The position numbers were made by a program, and so were the translations under genes. From JACVRW01 sp963764665 (GTDB taxonomy: Bacteria > Actinomycetota > Thermoleophilia > Solirubrobacterales > Thermoleophilaceae), in contig CAVXTL010000027.1 of the NCBI GenBank assembly GCA_963764665.1, positions 62,001-126,000 of the forward strand: 64,000 nucleotides of DNA. Direction: 5' to 3'. Of this stretch, positions 26,810 to 34,811 are shown piece by piece. Within the stretch, counting starts at the first letter, position 1, and each line of letters opens with the position of its first letter. Under the pieces are notes generated by a model. That model saw only the letters and a list, made by a program, of their open reading frames with translations. It made no database searches and was not told where the DNA came from.

Positions 26810-27871
26810 ATGGACTTCCTCGTCAAGCGGGACGATCTGCGCCAGTGCCGTTTCGAGGAGGCTGCGGTTCCCGAGCCGGCGCCCGGCCAGGCGGTGCTCG
26901 AGATCGAGAGCTTCAGCCTCACCTCGAACAACGTGACCTACGCCGTCATGGGCGATGCCATGTCCTACTGGCGCTTCTTCCCGGCCGAGGAGGGCTGGGG
27001 ACGTGTGCCCGTCTGGGGCTTCGCGAACGTGGCGGCGAGCGCTCACGAGGACCTGAAGGCGGGCACCCGCCTGTACGGCTACTACCCGCCGTCGAGCCAT
27101 CTCCTCGTGGTCCCGCAGGATGTGGGCGCGGGTGGCTTCACCGAGGGCAGCCCGCATCGGGCGGAGCTGCCGGCCGTCTACAACTCCTACGTCCGCGCGA
27201 GTGACGAGCCGAGTGCGGACGAGGATCGGCAGGCGCTGTTCCGGCCGCTCTTCGGCACCTCCTTCCTGATCGACGACTTCCTCGACGACAGCGATTTCTT
27301 CCACGCAGGCTCGGTGGTGCTCGGGAGCGCATCCAGCAAGACCGCGCTGGGCATCGCGTTCCTGCTCGGCCGCCGCGAGGGCGTGCAGGCGATCGGATTG
27401 ACCTCCCCGGGCAACGCCGAGTTCGTGCGCGGCCTCGGGGTGTACGACCAGGTGGCCACCTACGACGAGATCGACTCGCTGCCCGACACGCCCGCCGTAT
27501 ACGTGGACATGTCGGGCGACGCCGGCGTGCGCGGCGAGGTGCACCGCCACTACGGCGACGCGCTCGCCCACGACTGCGTCGTGGGCGCATCGCACTGGGA
27601 CAAGGCGTTCGCGGACCCCGGTCCGCTGCCCGGCCCGGCCCCCGAGTTCTTCTTCGCCCCCGACCGCTTCCGCAAGCGCCGCGAGGACTGGGGGCCCGGG
27701 GGCGTGGAGAACCGGGTCCGCGACGCGTGGGGCCCGTTCGAGGACTGGCTGTCGGGCTGGCTCGAGGTGGTCCGCGGCAGCGGCCCCGAGGACGTGGAGC
27801 GCGCGTACCTCGAGCTGGTGGACGGCCACACGCCGCCCTCCACCGGCTACGTCATGTCGCTGCCGGGCTAG
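26810..27871 (+). CDS. DUF2855-family protein
   Basis: This 353-residue protein matches the DUF2855 pattern: an N-terminal GroES-like segment (VLEIESFSLTSNNVTYAVMGD) followed by YWRFFPAEEGWGRVPVWGFA, and then a degenerate Rossmann region (GSVVLGSASSKTALGIAFLL) resembling MDR/quinone-reductase folds. The C-terminus has VVGASHWDK and FFFAPDRFRKRREDWG. No activity is established for the family, and no zinc-site cysteines are visible. It is divergent from the copper operon and overlaps the Ddn-like gene by 4 bp at the stop codons. A link to copper is possible only by position. Confidence 0.8.
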   Translation: MDFLVKRDDLRQCRFEEAAVPEPAPGQAVLEIESFSLTSNNVTYAVMGDAMSYWRFFPAEEGWGRVPVWGFANVAASAHEDLKAGTRLYGYYPPSSHLLVVPQDVGAGGFTEGSPHRAELPAVYNSYVRASDEPSADEDRQALFRPLFGTSFLIDDFLDDSDFFHAGSVVLGSASSKTALGIAFLLGRREGVQAIGLTSPGNAEFVRGLGVYDQVATYDEIDSLPDTPAVYVDMSGDAGVRGEVHRHYGDALAHDCVVGASHWDKAFADPGPLPGPAPEFFFAPDRFRKRREDWGPGGVENRVRDAWGPFEDWLSGWLEVVRGSGPEDVERAYLELVDGHTPPSTGYVMSLPG

Positions 27872-28305
27872 CGGCGCTCGAGCACGACCACCGGGATCTC
27901 CCGGTCGGTCCGCGCCTGGTACGAGTCGTAGTCGGGCCACACCTCGGTCATGAGGCCCCAGAGCCGGTCGCGCTCCTCGCCCGTGGCCGTGGAGGCTCGC
28001 ACCGGGATCACGTCGCCCTTCACCTGGATCGTCGTGTCCGGGTCGTCGCTGAGATTGTGGTACCAGCCGGGGTGGTCCGGGGTGCCGCCCCTGGAGGCCA
28101 CGATCACCCAGCGCCCGTCATCGGTGCGGTGGATGAGCGGTGTGGTCCGCGCCTCGCCCGAGTTGCGCCCGGTGGTGTTCAGCAGCAGGATCTCCGTGCC
28201 ACGCCAGTGGTAGCCGCGCTCGCCGTCCGTCTCGCGGTATGCGCGCACGTGCTCTTCGCCGAAGAGGCTGTCGTCGTCGGTGGTCATCGCAACGAGGCTA
28301 GCCAT
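27868..28305 (-). CDS. F420-dependent nitroreductase-family (Ddn-like) protein
   Basis: The 145-residue protein is a split-barrel of the deazaflavin-dependent nitroreductase family. Signatures are EILLLNTTGRNSGEARTTPL in the first strands, WVIVASRGGTPDHPGWYHNL in the centre, and the ending VWPDYDSYQARTDREIPVVVLER. It would bind F420 and reduce small substrates, or act in redox defence. The ATG at 28287 (MTTDDD) may be the real start; the longer start overlaps the HD-GYP gene stop by 8 bp. Either way it is probably co-transcribed with the HD-GYP gene. Confidence 0.85.
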   Translation of the reverse strand: MASLVAMTTDDDSLFGEEHVRAYRETDGERGYHWRGTEILLLNTTGRNSGEARTTPLIHRTDDGRWVIVASRGGTPDHPGWYHNLSDDPDTTIQVKGDVIPVRASTATGEERDRLWGLMTEVWPDYDSYQARTDREIPVVVLERR

Positions 28306-29446
28306 CGAGCGTGGCGAGCAGCGCCCGGCCGGCGGTGGGGCAGAACTGGCTGCCCAGGCCGTCCACGACCTCTGCGCGAGCGTCCTCCGGCGTGAGGGCG
28401 CGCCGGTACGGCCGGTCGCTCGTCATCGCGTGGTACGCGTCGCAGACGAGCGTGATGCGGCTGGCCAGGGGGATGTCCTCGCCGGCCAGGCCGTCCGGGT
28501 AGCCGTGGCCGTCCCAGCGCTCGTGCTCCGCGCGGACCATCGGCGCCAGGTGGCGAAGCCCCGGGACCTCCGCGACCATCTCGGCGCCGCGCACGGGGTG
28601 CTGGCGCATGGCCTCCCACTCCTCATCGTCGAGTGGTCCTGGCTTGCGCAGGATCCCGTCGGGAAGGGCGATCTTGCCGATGTCGTGCAGGAGCGCCACC
28701 TGCTTCACGTCGATGACCTCGCGCTCGCTCAGCCCCAGCTCGAGCGCCACCAGCGCCGCCGACTTCACGACTTCCATCGAGTGGTCACCGGTGTAGGAGT
28801 CGCGCGCCTGTACAGCGGTCAGAAGCGCGGTGGACGTGGCCGCCTCGAGCTCGAGGCGGTTGGCGCTGCGCTCGAGCTCCTCCGTCCGGCTCTGGAGCTC
28901 CTCGCGCTCGAGGGTGTCGGCCACGAGGCGCGCGAACACGTGCAGGAACCTGAGCTCCTGGTACCCGAGGTCGGGCTTGGCCTGGTGGCTGCCGGCGCAG
29001 AGCGTCCCGTACAGGCGCCCGTCGGAGAACACCACGGGCACCGACGCGAAGGCGCCCACGTCGGCCGCCTCGGTGATCGGGAGCGAGGCCGCGCGGTCCT
29101 CGGCGCGCACATCGGGAATCAGGTTCGGCAGCCGCCCGTCCAGGATCCGCTTGCAGTAGGTCTGCTCGAGCGGCACCGAATGCCCTTCGGCCATCCCGAA
29201 AGATTGCGGGTCGCCACTCAGGTACTTGAGCGTCCCGTGCGTGTCCGAGAACTCGGTGGCATAGGCCACCTCCATGCCGAGCAGCTCGCGTACGGCTTCC
29301 ATGGTCCGCTCGAGCGTCTGGCTCTGGGCGGCATCGCCCAGAGCGGCGATTCCGTTCTGTGTCGCGAGGTTCACCACACTCACAAGATCGACCGCAGCCG
29401 GGTCGAGCTTGATTCGGCGCGCCCGGCCACTACCGTGCCGGGCCAC
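28298..29446 (-). CDS. GAF and HD-GYP domain c-di-GMP phosphodiesterase
   Basis: About 382 residues from the GTG at 29446; GTGs at 29383 or 29377 are alternatives. The N-terminal GAF domain spans about residues 30-185 (LERTMEAVRELLGMEVAYAT... SVPVVFSDGRLYGTLCAGS). A linker helix leads to an HD-GYP domain with the metal pair in ALLHDIGKIALPD, the segment HPVRGAEMV, and the GYP-type motif HERWDGHGYPDGL. All ligands for a bimetal site appear intact. The enzyme should degrade c-di-GMP under a small-molecule or redox signal, which would complement the GGDEF proteins in this window. It is divergent from mreB. Confidence 0.88.
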   Translation of the reverse strand: MARHGSGRARRIKLDPAAVDLVSVVNLATQNGIAALGDAAQSQTLERTMEAVRELLGMEVAYATEFSDTHGTLKYLSGDPQSFGMAEGHSVPLEQTYCKRILDGRLPNLIPDVRAEDRAASLPITEAADVGAFASVPVVFSDGRLYGTLCAGSHQAKPDLGYQELRFLHVFARLVADTLEREELQSRTEELERSANRLELEAATSTALLTAVQARDSYTGDHSMEVVKSAALVALELGLSEREVIDVKQVALLHDIGKIALPDGILRKPGPLDDEEWEAMRQHPVRGAEMVAEVPGLRHLAPMVRAEHERWDGHGYPDGLAGEDIPLASRITLVCDAYHAMTSDRPYRRALTPEDARAEVVDGLGSQFCPTAGRALLATLDG

Positions 29447-29501
29447 GATGACTCGGACTCCTCCAGGCCACGGCCGACTGACGGGAGCAGGCGGAGCCGG
29501 G

Positions 29502-30575
29502 GTGGACTCGGCACGCGCTCCGCTGCGCCGGCGCCTGTTTCCGCGCCTGGGCGGCCAGGACCTCGCCATCGACCTCGGCACGGCCAACACGCTGGTCTTC
29601 GCTCGCGGCGAGGGAATCGTGGTCTCCGAGCCCTCCGTGGTGGCCATCGACTCCAGGACCGGCGCGGTGCACGCGGTCGGCGAGGAGGCGCAGGGGATGA
29701 TCGGGCGCACGCCGGCCACGATCACGGCGGTGCGGCCGCTCCGCCACGGGGTGATCGCGGACTTCGAGGTGACCGAGCAGATGCTGCGCCACTTCATCGG
29801 CCGCGTCCACCGCAGCCGGGTGGCGCACCCCCGGGTGATGATCTGCGCGCCCTCGGGGATCACCGACGTCGAGCAGCGCGCGCTCATGGAGGCGTGCCTG
29901 GCGGCCGGCGCCCGCTCGGTGCACCTGATCGAGGAATCGCTGGCCGCGGCGATCGGCGCGGGCCTGGCCATCGGCGAGCCGCGCGCGAACGTGGTGGTGG
30001 ACGTGGGCGGCGGCACCAGCGAGGTGGCGGTGATCTCCCTGGGCGGAATCGTGGTGTCCCGCTCCCAGCGCACCGGCGGATACGACCTCGACGAGACCGT
30101 GGCCGCATGGCTCCGGAACACACATGGCCTGGCAATCGGGGAGACGACGGCGGAGCGCGTGAAGCTCGAGATCGGCGCGGTGGATCCCGACGAGAGCGAT
30201 CTGCGCACGGCGGTTCGCGGACGCGATCCGGTGTCGGGTCTCCCGCGCGAGGTGGAGGTCACCAGCGCCGAGATGCGGCGCGCGTTGGAGGGCCCGGTGC
30301 TCGACATCATCGCCGCGGTGAAGGAGGCGCTCGAGGAAACGCCCCCCGAGCTGGCGTCCGACATCTCGGAGCGCGGGATCCTGCTGGCCGGCGGCGGGGT
30401 GCTGCTGCGCGGGTTCGCCGAGCGGATCGAGCGCGAGACCAACGTGCCGGTGATGGTGGCCGACTCTCCCCTCACCTGCGTGGCGCTGGGGGCGGGTCAG
30501 GCGCTCGACGAGATCGAGCTGCTCGAGCGCACGTCGACCGGCCCCCGGCGAACATCCTCGCGACGGCGTCGCTAG
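29502..30575 (+). CDS. mreB: MreB-like rod-shape/actin-fold protein
   Basis: About 357 residues from the GTG at 29502, which has GGAG a few bases upstream and brings the protein close to the usual MreB start; an ATG at 29448 would add 18 Arg/Gly-rich residues. All actin-fold motifs are present: phosphate 1 DLAIDLGTANTLVF, connect/phosphate 2 VVVDVGGGTSEVAVISLGGI, and adenosine motif GILLAGGGVLLRGFAERI. It lacks neighbours mreC or mreD, so it is a solitary copy, possibly a paralogue of a main mre locus. It would assemble filaments guiding wall synthesis. Confidence 0.9.
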   Translation: MDSARAPLRRRLFPRLGGQDLAIDLGTANTLVFARGEGIVVSEPSVVAIDSRTGAVHAVGEEAQGMIGRTPATITAVRPLRHGVIADFEVTEQMLRHFIGRVHRSRVAHPRVMICAPSGITDVEQRALMEACLAAGARSVHLIEESLAAAIGAGLAIGEPRANVVVDVGGGTSEVAVISLGGIVVSRSQRTGGYDLDETVAAWLRNTHGLAIGETTAERVKLEIGAVDPDESDLRTAVRGRDPVSGLPREVEVTSAEMRRALEGPVLDIIAAVKEALEETPPELASDISERGILLAGGGVLLRGFAERIERETNVPVMVADSPLTCVALGAGQALDEIELLERTSTGPRRTSSRRRR

Positions 30576-30579
30576 CGCG

Positions 30580-32007
30580 TTGCCCTCGCCCTGGCCGCAG
30601 ACCGACCCCACCCCCGCGCAGCGCGCGGCCTACGCCGACGCGGCGGTGCTGCCGTTCTGGCTCGACGACCTGCCGGCCACCGACCCCGCGGCCGCACTCG
30701 ACACGGCGATCGAGACCGACCTCTGCATCGTGGGCGGCGGGTTCACCGGGCTCTGGGCGGCGCTCCACGCCAAGCACCGCGACCCCGGCCGCGACGTCGT
30801 GGTGCTCGAGTCGCACACGTGCGGGTACGGCGCCAGCGGGCGCAACGGCGGCTTCCTCCTCTCCTCGCTCACGCACGGGCTGGAGAACGGGCTGGCGCGT
30901 TTCGCCGACGAGATGGAGGCGCTCGAACGGCTGGGCTTCGACAACTACGCCGGGCTGCGCGGTGACCTCGAGCGCCACGGGATCAACTGCGACTTCGAGG
31001 AGACCGGAGACATGTCCGTGGCGCTCGAGCCTCACGAGCTGGCCTGGCTCGACGAGGGGGCCGAGCTGATGCGCCGCTACGGGCACGAGGTGGAGCTGCT
31101 CGACCGCGAGCAGATGCGCGCCGAGGTGCGCTCCCCCACCTACCTCGGTGGCCTCTGGGACCGCACGGGCGCCGCCATGGTGCACCCCGGCAAGCTGGCA
31201 CGCGGCCTGCGCGACGCAGCGCTGGCCGCCGGCGTGCGCCTGTACGAGCACACAGCGGTGGAGGACACGCGGAGCGCCGGCGCCGGGGTGGAGCTCACCA
31301 CCGCCGGCGGGACGGTCGCGGCTCGCCGCGCGCTGCTCGCCACGAGCGCCTACCCCCCACTCGTGCGCTCCATCCGCCGCTACGTGCTGGCGGTGTACGA
31401 CTACGCCCTGATGACCGAGCCGCTGAGCCCGGCCCAGCGCGAGTCCATCGGCTGGTCCCGCAGGCAGGGGCTCGGCGACAGCGGCAACCAGTTCCACTAC
31501 TACCGCCTCAGCGCGGACGACCGGATCCTCTTCGGCGGCTACGACGCGGTGTATCGCTTCGGCGGCCCGGTGGACGGGCAGCTCGACGATCACGACGCCA
31601 CCTTCGGCAAGCTGGCGCAGCACTTCTTCACAACGTTCCCGCAGCTCGAGGGCGTGCGCTTCACCCACCGCTGGGGCGGCGCGATCGACACCTGCAGCCG
31701 CTTCTCGGTGTTCTTCGGGACCGCGCTCGGCGGCAGGCTGGCCTACGCCACGGGCTACACCGGCCTCGGCGTCGCGGCCAGCCGCTTCGGCGCCGAGGTG
31801 GCGCTGGACCTGGTGGACGGCAACGACACGGAGGCCACCCGCCTGCGCTACGTGCGCAGCCGCCCGGTGCCCTTCCCGCCCGAGCCGCTGCGCTCGGGCG
31901 TGGTGCGCCTGACCCAGAACCGGCTGGCCGCCGCCGACCGCCGCGAGGGCAGGCGCGGATTGTGGCTGCGCGCGCTCGACCGGGCGGGCCTGGGCTTCGA
32001 CAGCTAG
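30580..32007 (+). CDS. FAD-dependent amine/amino-acid oxidase (PuuB/DAO family)
   Basis: The 475-residue flavoprotein starts at TTG, four bases after the mreB stop. The FAD fold is LCIVGGGFTGLWAALHAK with the family's CGYGASGRNGGFL motif just after. The second glycine-rich region lies in LAYATGYTGLGVAASRFGAE near the C-terminus, which closes the FAD site. This arrangement is that of gamma-glutamylputrescine oxidase and glycine/D-amino-acid oxidases. No putrescine genes are adjacent, so the substrate is uncertain. It is unlikely to relate to mreB beyond shared transcription. Confidence 0.85.
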   Translation: MPSPWPQTDPTPAQRAAYADAAVLPFWLDDLPATDPAAALDTAIETDLCIVGGGFTGLWAALHAKHRDPGRDVVVLESHTCGYGASGRNGGFLLSSLTHGLENGLARFADEMEALERLGFDNYAGLRGDLERHGINCDFEETGDMSVALEPHELAWLDEGAELMRRYGHEVELLDREQMRAEVRSPTYLGGLWDRTGAAMVHPGKLARGLRDAALAAGVRLYEHTAVEDTRSAGAGVELTTAGGTVAARRALLATSAYPPLVRSIRRYVLAVYDYALMTEPLSPAQRESIGWSRRQGLGDSGNQFHYYRLSADDRILFGGYDAVYRFGGPVDGQLDDHDATFGKLAQHFFTTFPQLEGVRFTHRWGGAIDTCSRFSVFFGTALGGRLAYATGYTGLGVAASRFGAEVALDLVDGNDTEATRLRYVRSRPVPFPPEPLRSGVVRLTQNRLAAADRREGRRGLWLRALDRAGLGFDS

Positions 32008-32882
32008 CCGGGCAGCTTCCCGGCCCGCCTGGCCATCCCCTTCCACGGGTCGCCCTCGGCGTCCACGCGGCCGGCGATCGTCTTCACGGTCCAGCGGTCG
32101 GGCTTGAGCCGGCCGTCGGACAGTTCCTCCCAGTGCAGCGGCACCGCCACGGGCGCGCGCGGCTTGGCCCGCACGCCGTAGGGCGCCACCACGTGCTGGG
32201 CGTAGGCGTTGCGGTTCACGTCTACGTAGATCAGGTCGCCACGGTCGGCCTTCCGCCACTCGAGCGTCAGGTGGCGCGGGTCGTCGCGGACCATCTCCTC
32301 GGCCATGCGGCGGGCGAAGCCGTGCACCTCCGTGAAGCTCGCAGCGCGGCGCAGCGGGCACACCACGTGCACCCCGCGCGAGCCGGTGACCATCGCGTAG
32401 GGCACGAGTCCCGCGTCGCGGAGGCGGTCGCCCGCCTCGCGCGCCGCGGCGCGCACGTCGGCGAAGCCTCCGCCCGAGGGGTCGAAGTCGAGGATCAGCC
32501 GGTCCGGCTTGCGCGCCTCGTCGGCGCGTGAGAGCCAGATGTGCGGCGTGACCACGTTCTGGCCGGCCAGGTAGGCGAGCGTGGCAGCGTCGTCCGCGAG
32601 CGCGTGCGTGACGGTGCCGTCGCGCTTGGACACCGTGGCCCGGTGCACCCAGTCCGGGAAGTACTTCGGCACGGCCTTCAGGAAGAACCCGTGCTCGTCC
32701 ACGCCGTCCGGGAACACCTGCAGCGCGAGCGGCCGGCCTGTCACGTACGGCAGCATCACCGGAGCCACGCGCTCGTAGTGGCGGGCCAGGTCGAGCTTGC
32801 TGACGCGCGCCTTCGGGAAGAGCAGCTTGTCCGGGTGCGTGATCCTCACGTCGCGGCGCCCGATCCTCATGATCTCGGTCAT
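32004..32882 (-). CDS. LigD polymerase-domain protein (standalone, archaeo-eukaryotic primase type)
   Basis: The 292-residue protein equals the POL domain of LigD. The catalytic acidic pair is in RLILDFDPSGG, the following motif SRGVHVVCPL supplies the His, and the family opening THPDKLLFPKARVSKLDLARHY is clear. It would add ribo- or deoxynucleotides at broken ends during non-homologous end joining. Its ATG overlaps the upstream ligase stop by 4 bp. It is the third gene of the split-LigD operon. No ku gene is in the window. Confidence 0.92.
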   Translation of the reverse strand: MTEIMRIGRRDVRITHPDKLLFPKARVSKLDLARHYERVAPVMLPYVTGRPLALQVFPDGVDEHGFFLKAVPKYFPDWVHRATVSKRDGTVTHALADDAATLAYLAGQNVVTPHIWLSRADEARKPDRLILDFDPSGGGFADVRAAAREAGDRLRDAGLVPYAMVTGSRGVHVVCPLRRAASFTEVHGFARRMAEEMVRDDPRHLTLEWRKADRGDLIYVDVNRNAYAQHVVAPYGVRAKPRAPVAVPLHWEELSDGRLKPDRWTVKTIAGRVDAEGDPWKGMARRAGKLPG

Positions 32883-33853
32883 CCCTCGCGCACCACCTCG
32901 CGCGCCGACTTGTCGAAGCGCAGGCCGAGAAAGCGCGGATGGCGGAGTCGCCCGTCGCGCGTCCACTCGGTGAAGCCCACCTGCGCCACCAGCTCCGGCT
33001 CGACCCACGTGACCCCGCGCTCCTTGATGTCGGCGGCGTCGGCGAACGGCGGCGAGTCGCGGCGCAGCGGCGCCAGCCGCTCGCCCAGGTCGGCGAGCGT
33101 GGCCCGGTCGAAGCCCGTGCCCACCTTCCCGGCGTACAGAAGCCGGTCGCCGTCGAAGTGCCCGAGCAGAAGGGCGCCGAGCTCCTCGCGCGAGCCCTTG
33201 GGCTCGGTGAACCCGCCGATCACCATCTCCTGGGCCTGGTCGCACTTGAACTTGAGCCAGTCGCGCGAGCGCGAGGCGGTGTACGGGCTGTCGGCTCGCT
33301 TCGCGATCAGCCCCTCCCACCCCTTGCGGCATGCCTCCGCGAAGAACGCCTCGCCGTCGCGGTTGCGGTGCGGCGTGAGGCGCACCGGGCCCTTGAACGT
33401 CAGCGCCCCGCGCAGCAGGCGCTTGCGCGAGCGGAGCGGCAGCGCGCGCACGTCATGGCCGTCAAGCCACATCACGTCGAACACGTAGAGGAAGACCGCC
33501 ACGCTCCTCTGCCCGCGCCGTGCCAGGGCGGCGAAGCTGGTGCGCCCGCCCTCGAACGCCACGACCTCTCCGTCCACGACGAACCGCTCGCAGGGCTCGG
33601 CCTCGAGCGCCTTCGCCACCTCGGGGTAGCGCCCGTTCAGCGACAGGTCGTTGCGCGAGAGGAGCGTCACCCCGGCGCCGTCGCGAATCGCCACGCAGCG
33701 GATGCCGTCGAGCTTGCGCTCGAAGATCCACTCGGGATCCGAGAAGCGCTCGTCGGTGAGCACCGCCTTCATCGCCGCGGCCTTCACCGGAGCGTACGCG
33801 CGTCGGAGCAGCCGGCGCTCCTCCTCCGGCAGGCGGTCGAGCGCCGCGCTCAT
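32879..33853 (-). CDS. ATP-dependent DNA ligase, LigD ligase-domain type
   Basis: 324 residues from ATG 33853. The adenylation motif I is FERKLDGIRCVAI, with the nucleophilic Lys after ER. Other motifs are FVVDGEVVAF, YVFDVMWLDG, EGLIAKRADSPY, and WLKFKCDQAQEMVIGGF leading into the OB-fold (LLYAGKVGTGFD). It is complete as a nick-sealing ligase without the LigD flanking domains. Both ends overlap neighbours by 4 bp (the upstream phosphoesterase stop with its start, and its stop with the polymerase start), so the three are translationally coupled. Confidence 0.93.
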   Translation of the reverse strand: MSAALDRLPEEERRLLRRAYAPVKAAAMKAVLTDERFSDPEWIFERKLDGIRCVAIRDGAGVTLLSRNDLSLNGRYPEVAKALEAEPCERFVVDGEVVAFEGGRTSFAALARRGQRSVAVFLYVFDVMWLDGHDVRALPLRSRKRLLRGALTFKGPVRLTPHRNRDGEAFFAEACRKGWEGLIAKRADSPYTASRSRDWLKFKCDQAQEMVIGGFTEPKGSREELGALLLGHFDGDRLLYAGKVGTGFDRATLADLGERLAPLRRDSPPFADAADIKERGVTWVEPELVAQVGFTEWTRDGRLRHPRFLGLRFDKSAREVVREG

Positions 33854-34356
33854 GTCTCCGCTTCGGCGGCCACCTCTTCCACCGTCCTTCCGCTCAGCAC
33901 GGACCGGGGCTCGGTGCTCACCGGGTTGCGGCGGGCGTCTGCCTCGTCGTCGCGCCGCTTGATCAGCAGCCATTGGGGCTTGCGGCCGCCGCCGGTGCGC
34001 TGGAGCGTGTAGCCGCCGCGCACCTTCTCCCCGTGGAGCCACACCGCCACGTGGCCGCGCTCGAGCCCCTCGGCCATCGACTCGTCCTCGGAGAGGTTCT
34101 CGTAGCTGCCGGTGTCCCACACGATCACGGCACCGGCACCGTAGCTGCCATCGCCGATCAAGCCCTCGAAGTCGCCGTAGCCGAGCGAGTGGTCCTCGAC
34201 CTCGACCGCCAGGCGCTTCACGCGCGGGTCGGTGGATGGGCCCTTGGGCACGGCCCAGGACCGCAGCACCCCGTCCACCTCGAGCCGGAAGTCGTAGTGC
34301 AGGCTGGAGGCGGCGTGCTTCTGGATCACGAACATCGGCGGCTCGCGACCGGCCAC
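33850..34356 (-). CDS. LigD 3'-phosphoesterase-domain protein
   Basis: The 168-residue protein corresponds to the PE domain of LigD. The core motif is FVIQKHAASSLHYDFRLE, supplying the manganese His and Asp residues, followed by SWAVPKGPS and EVEDHSLGYGDFEG. The C-terminal region YTLQRTGGGRKPQWLLIKRRDD fits the family ending. It would trim 3' phosphates or ribonucleotides before sealing. The start is GTG at 34356; an ATG at 34335 (MFVIQKH) matches the usual family start better. It lies five bases after the cupin gene and heads the split-LigD block. Confidence 0.9.
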   Translation of the reverse strand: MAGREPPMFVIQKHAASSLHYDFRLEVDGVLRSWAVPKGPSTDPRVKRLAVEVEDHSLGYGDFEGLIGDGSYGAGAVIVWDTGSYENLSEDESMAEGLERGHVAVWLHGEKVRGGYTLQRTGGGRKPQWLLIKRRDDEADARRNPVSTEPRSVLSGRTVEEVAAEAET

Positions 34357-34360
34357 CGCG

Positions 34361-34771
34361 CTAGCCGAGCGGCCGGCGCTCGCGAGATCCGTCCGGCTGG
34401 ACCTCGTCTTCGTAGGTGGTGGTCACATCGGTGTTGGCGTAGACCGCCACGAACCGAAGTGTGGCCCCACCCGCGTTGCGGATGTCGTGCGGGACGTCGG
34501 GGGGCACGACCGCCACCGCTCCGGCGGTCACCCGCTTGGCCTCCTCGCCCACCCTGAGCACGGCCTCGCCGGCGAGCACCACCACGGTCTCCTCGGCGCT
34601 GTCGGTGTGACGCGGAAGGCGGCACCCCGCACCGACCTCGATCAGCGAGCTGCCGGACCCCACGGCGCCCGCCCGGGGTCCGTGCCCGGACGCCGACCGC
34701 CAGCGAGCGGCGTCGTCGCCGTCGATCCACGCCTCCTCGAGGCGCGTGCCCTCGAAGCTCTTGATGAACAC
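34361..34771 (-). CDS. Cupin-domain protein upstream of split-LigD genes
   Basis: 136-residue single-domain cupin. Motif 1 is GCRLPRHTDSAEETVVVLAGEA, with His and Glu ligand candidates, and motif 2 is VPPDVPHDIRNAGG, with a further His. It lacks any enzyme-specific extension. Four bases separate its stop from the phosphoesterase gene, so it is probably the first gene of the repair operon. Its relation to DNA repair is unknown and may be incidental. Confidence 0.75.
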   Translation of the reverse strand: MFIKSFEGTRLEEAWIDGDDAARWRSASGHGPRAGAVGSGSSLIEVGAGCRLPRHTDSAEETVVVLAGEAVLRVGEEAKRVTAGAVAVVPPDVPHDIRNAGGATLRFVAVYANTDVTTTYEDEVQPDGSRERRPLG

Positions 34772-34811
34772 GAGCTACCGGCTACCCGGGCTCGCTATGC
34801 CGCAACCAGCG

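Noticed and set aside
28280..31069. Long plus-strand frame across the HD-GYP, mreB and oxidase region.
   Set aside because: It overlaps three well-supported genes and its translation has no recognisable domain.
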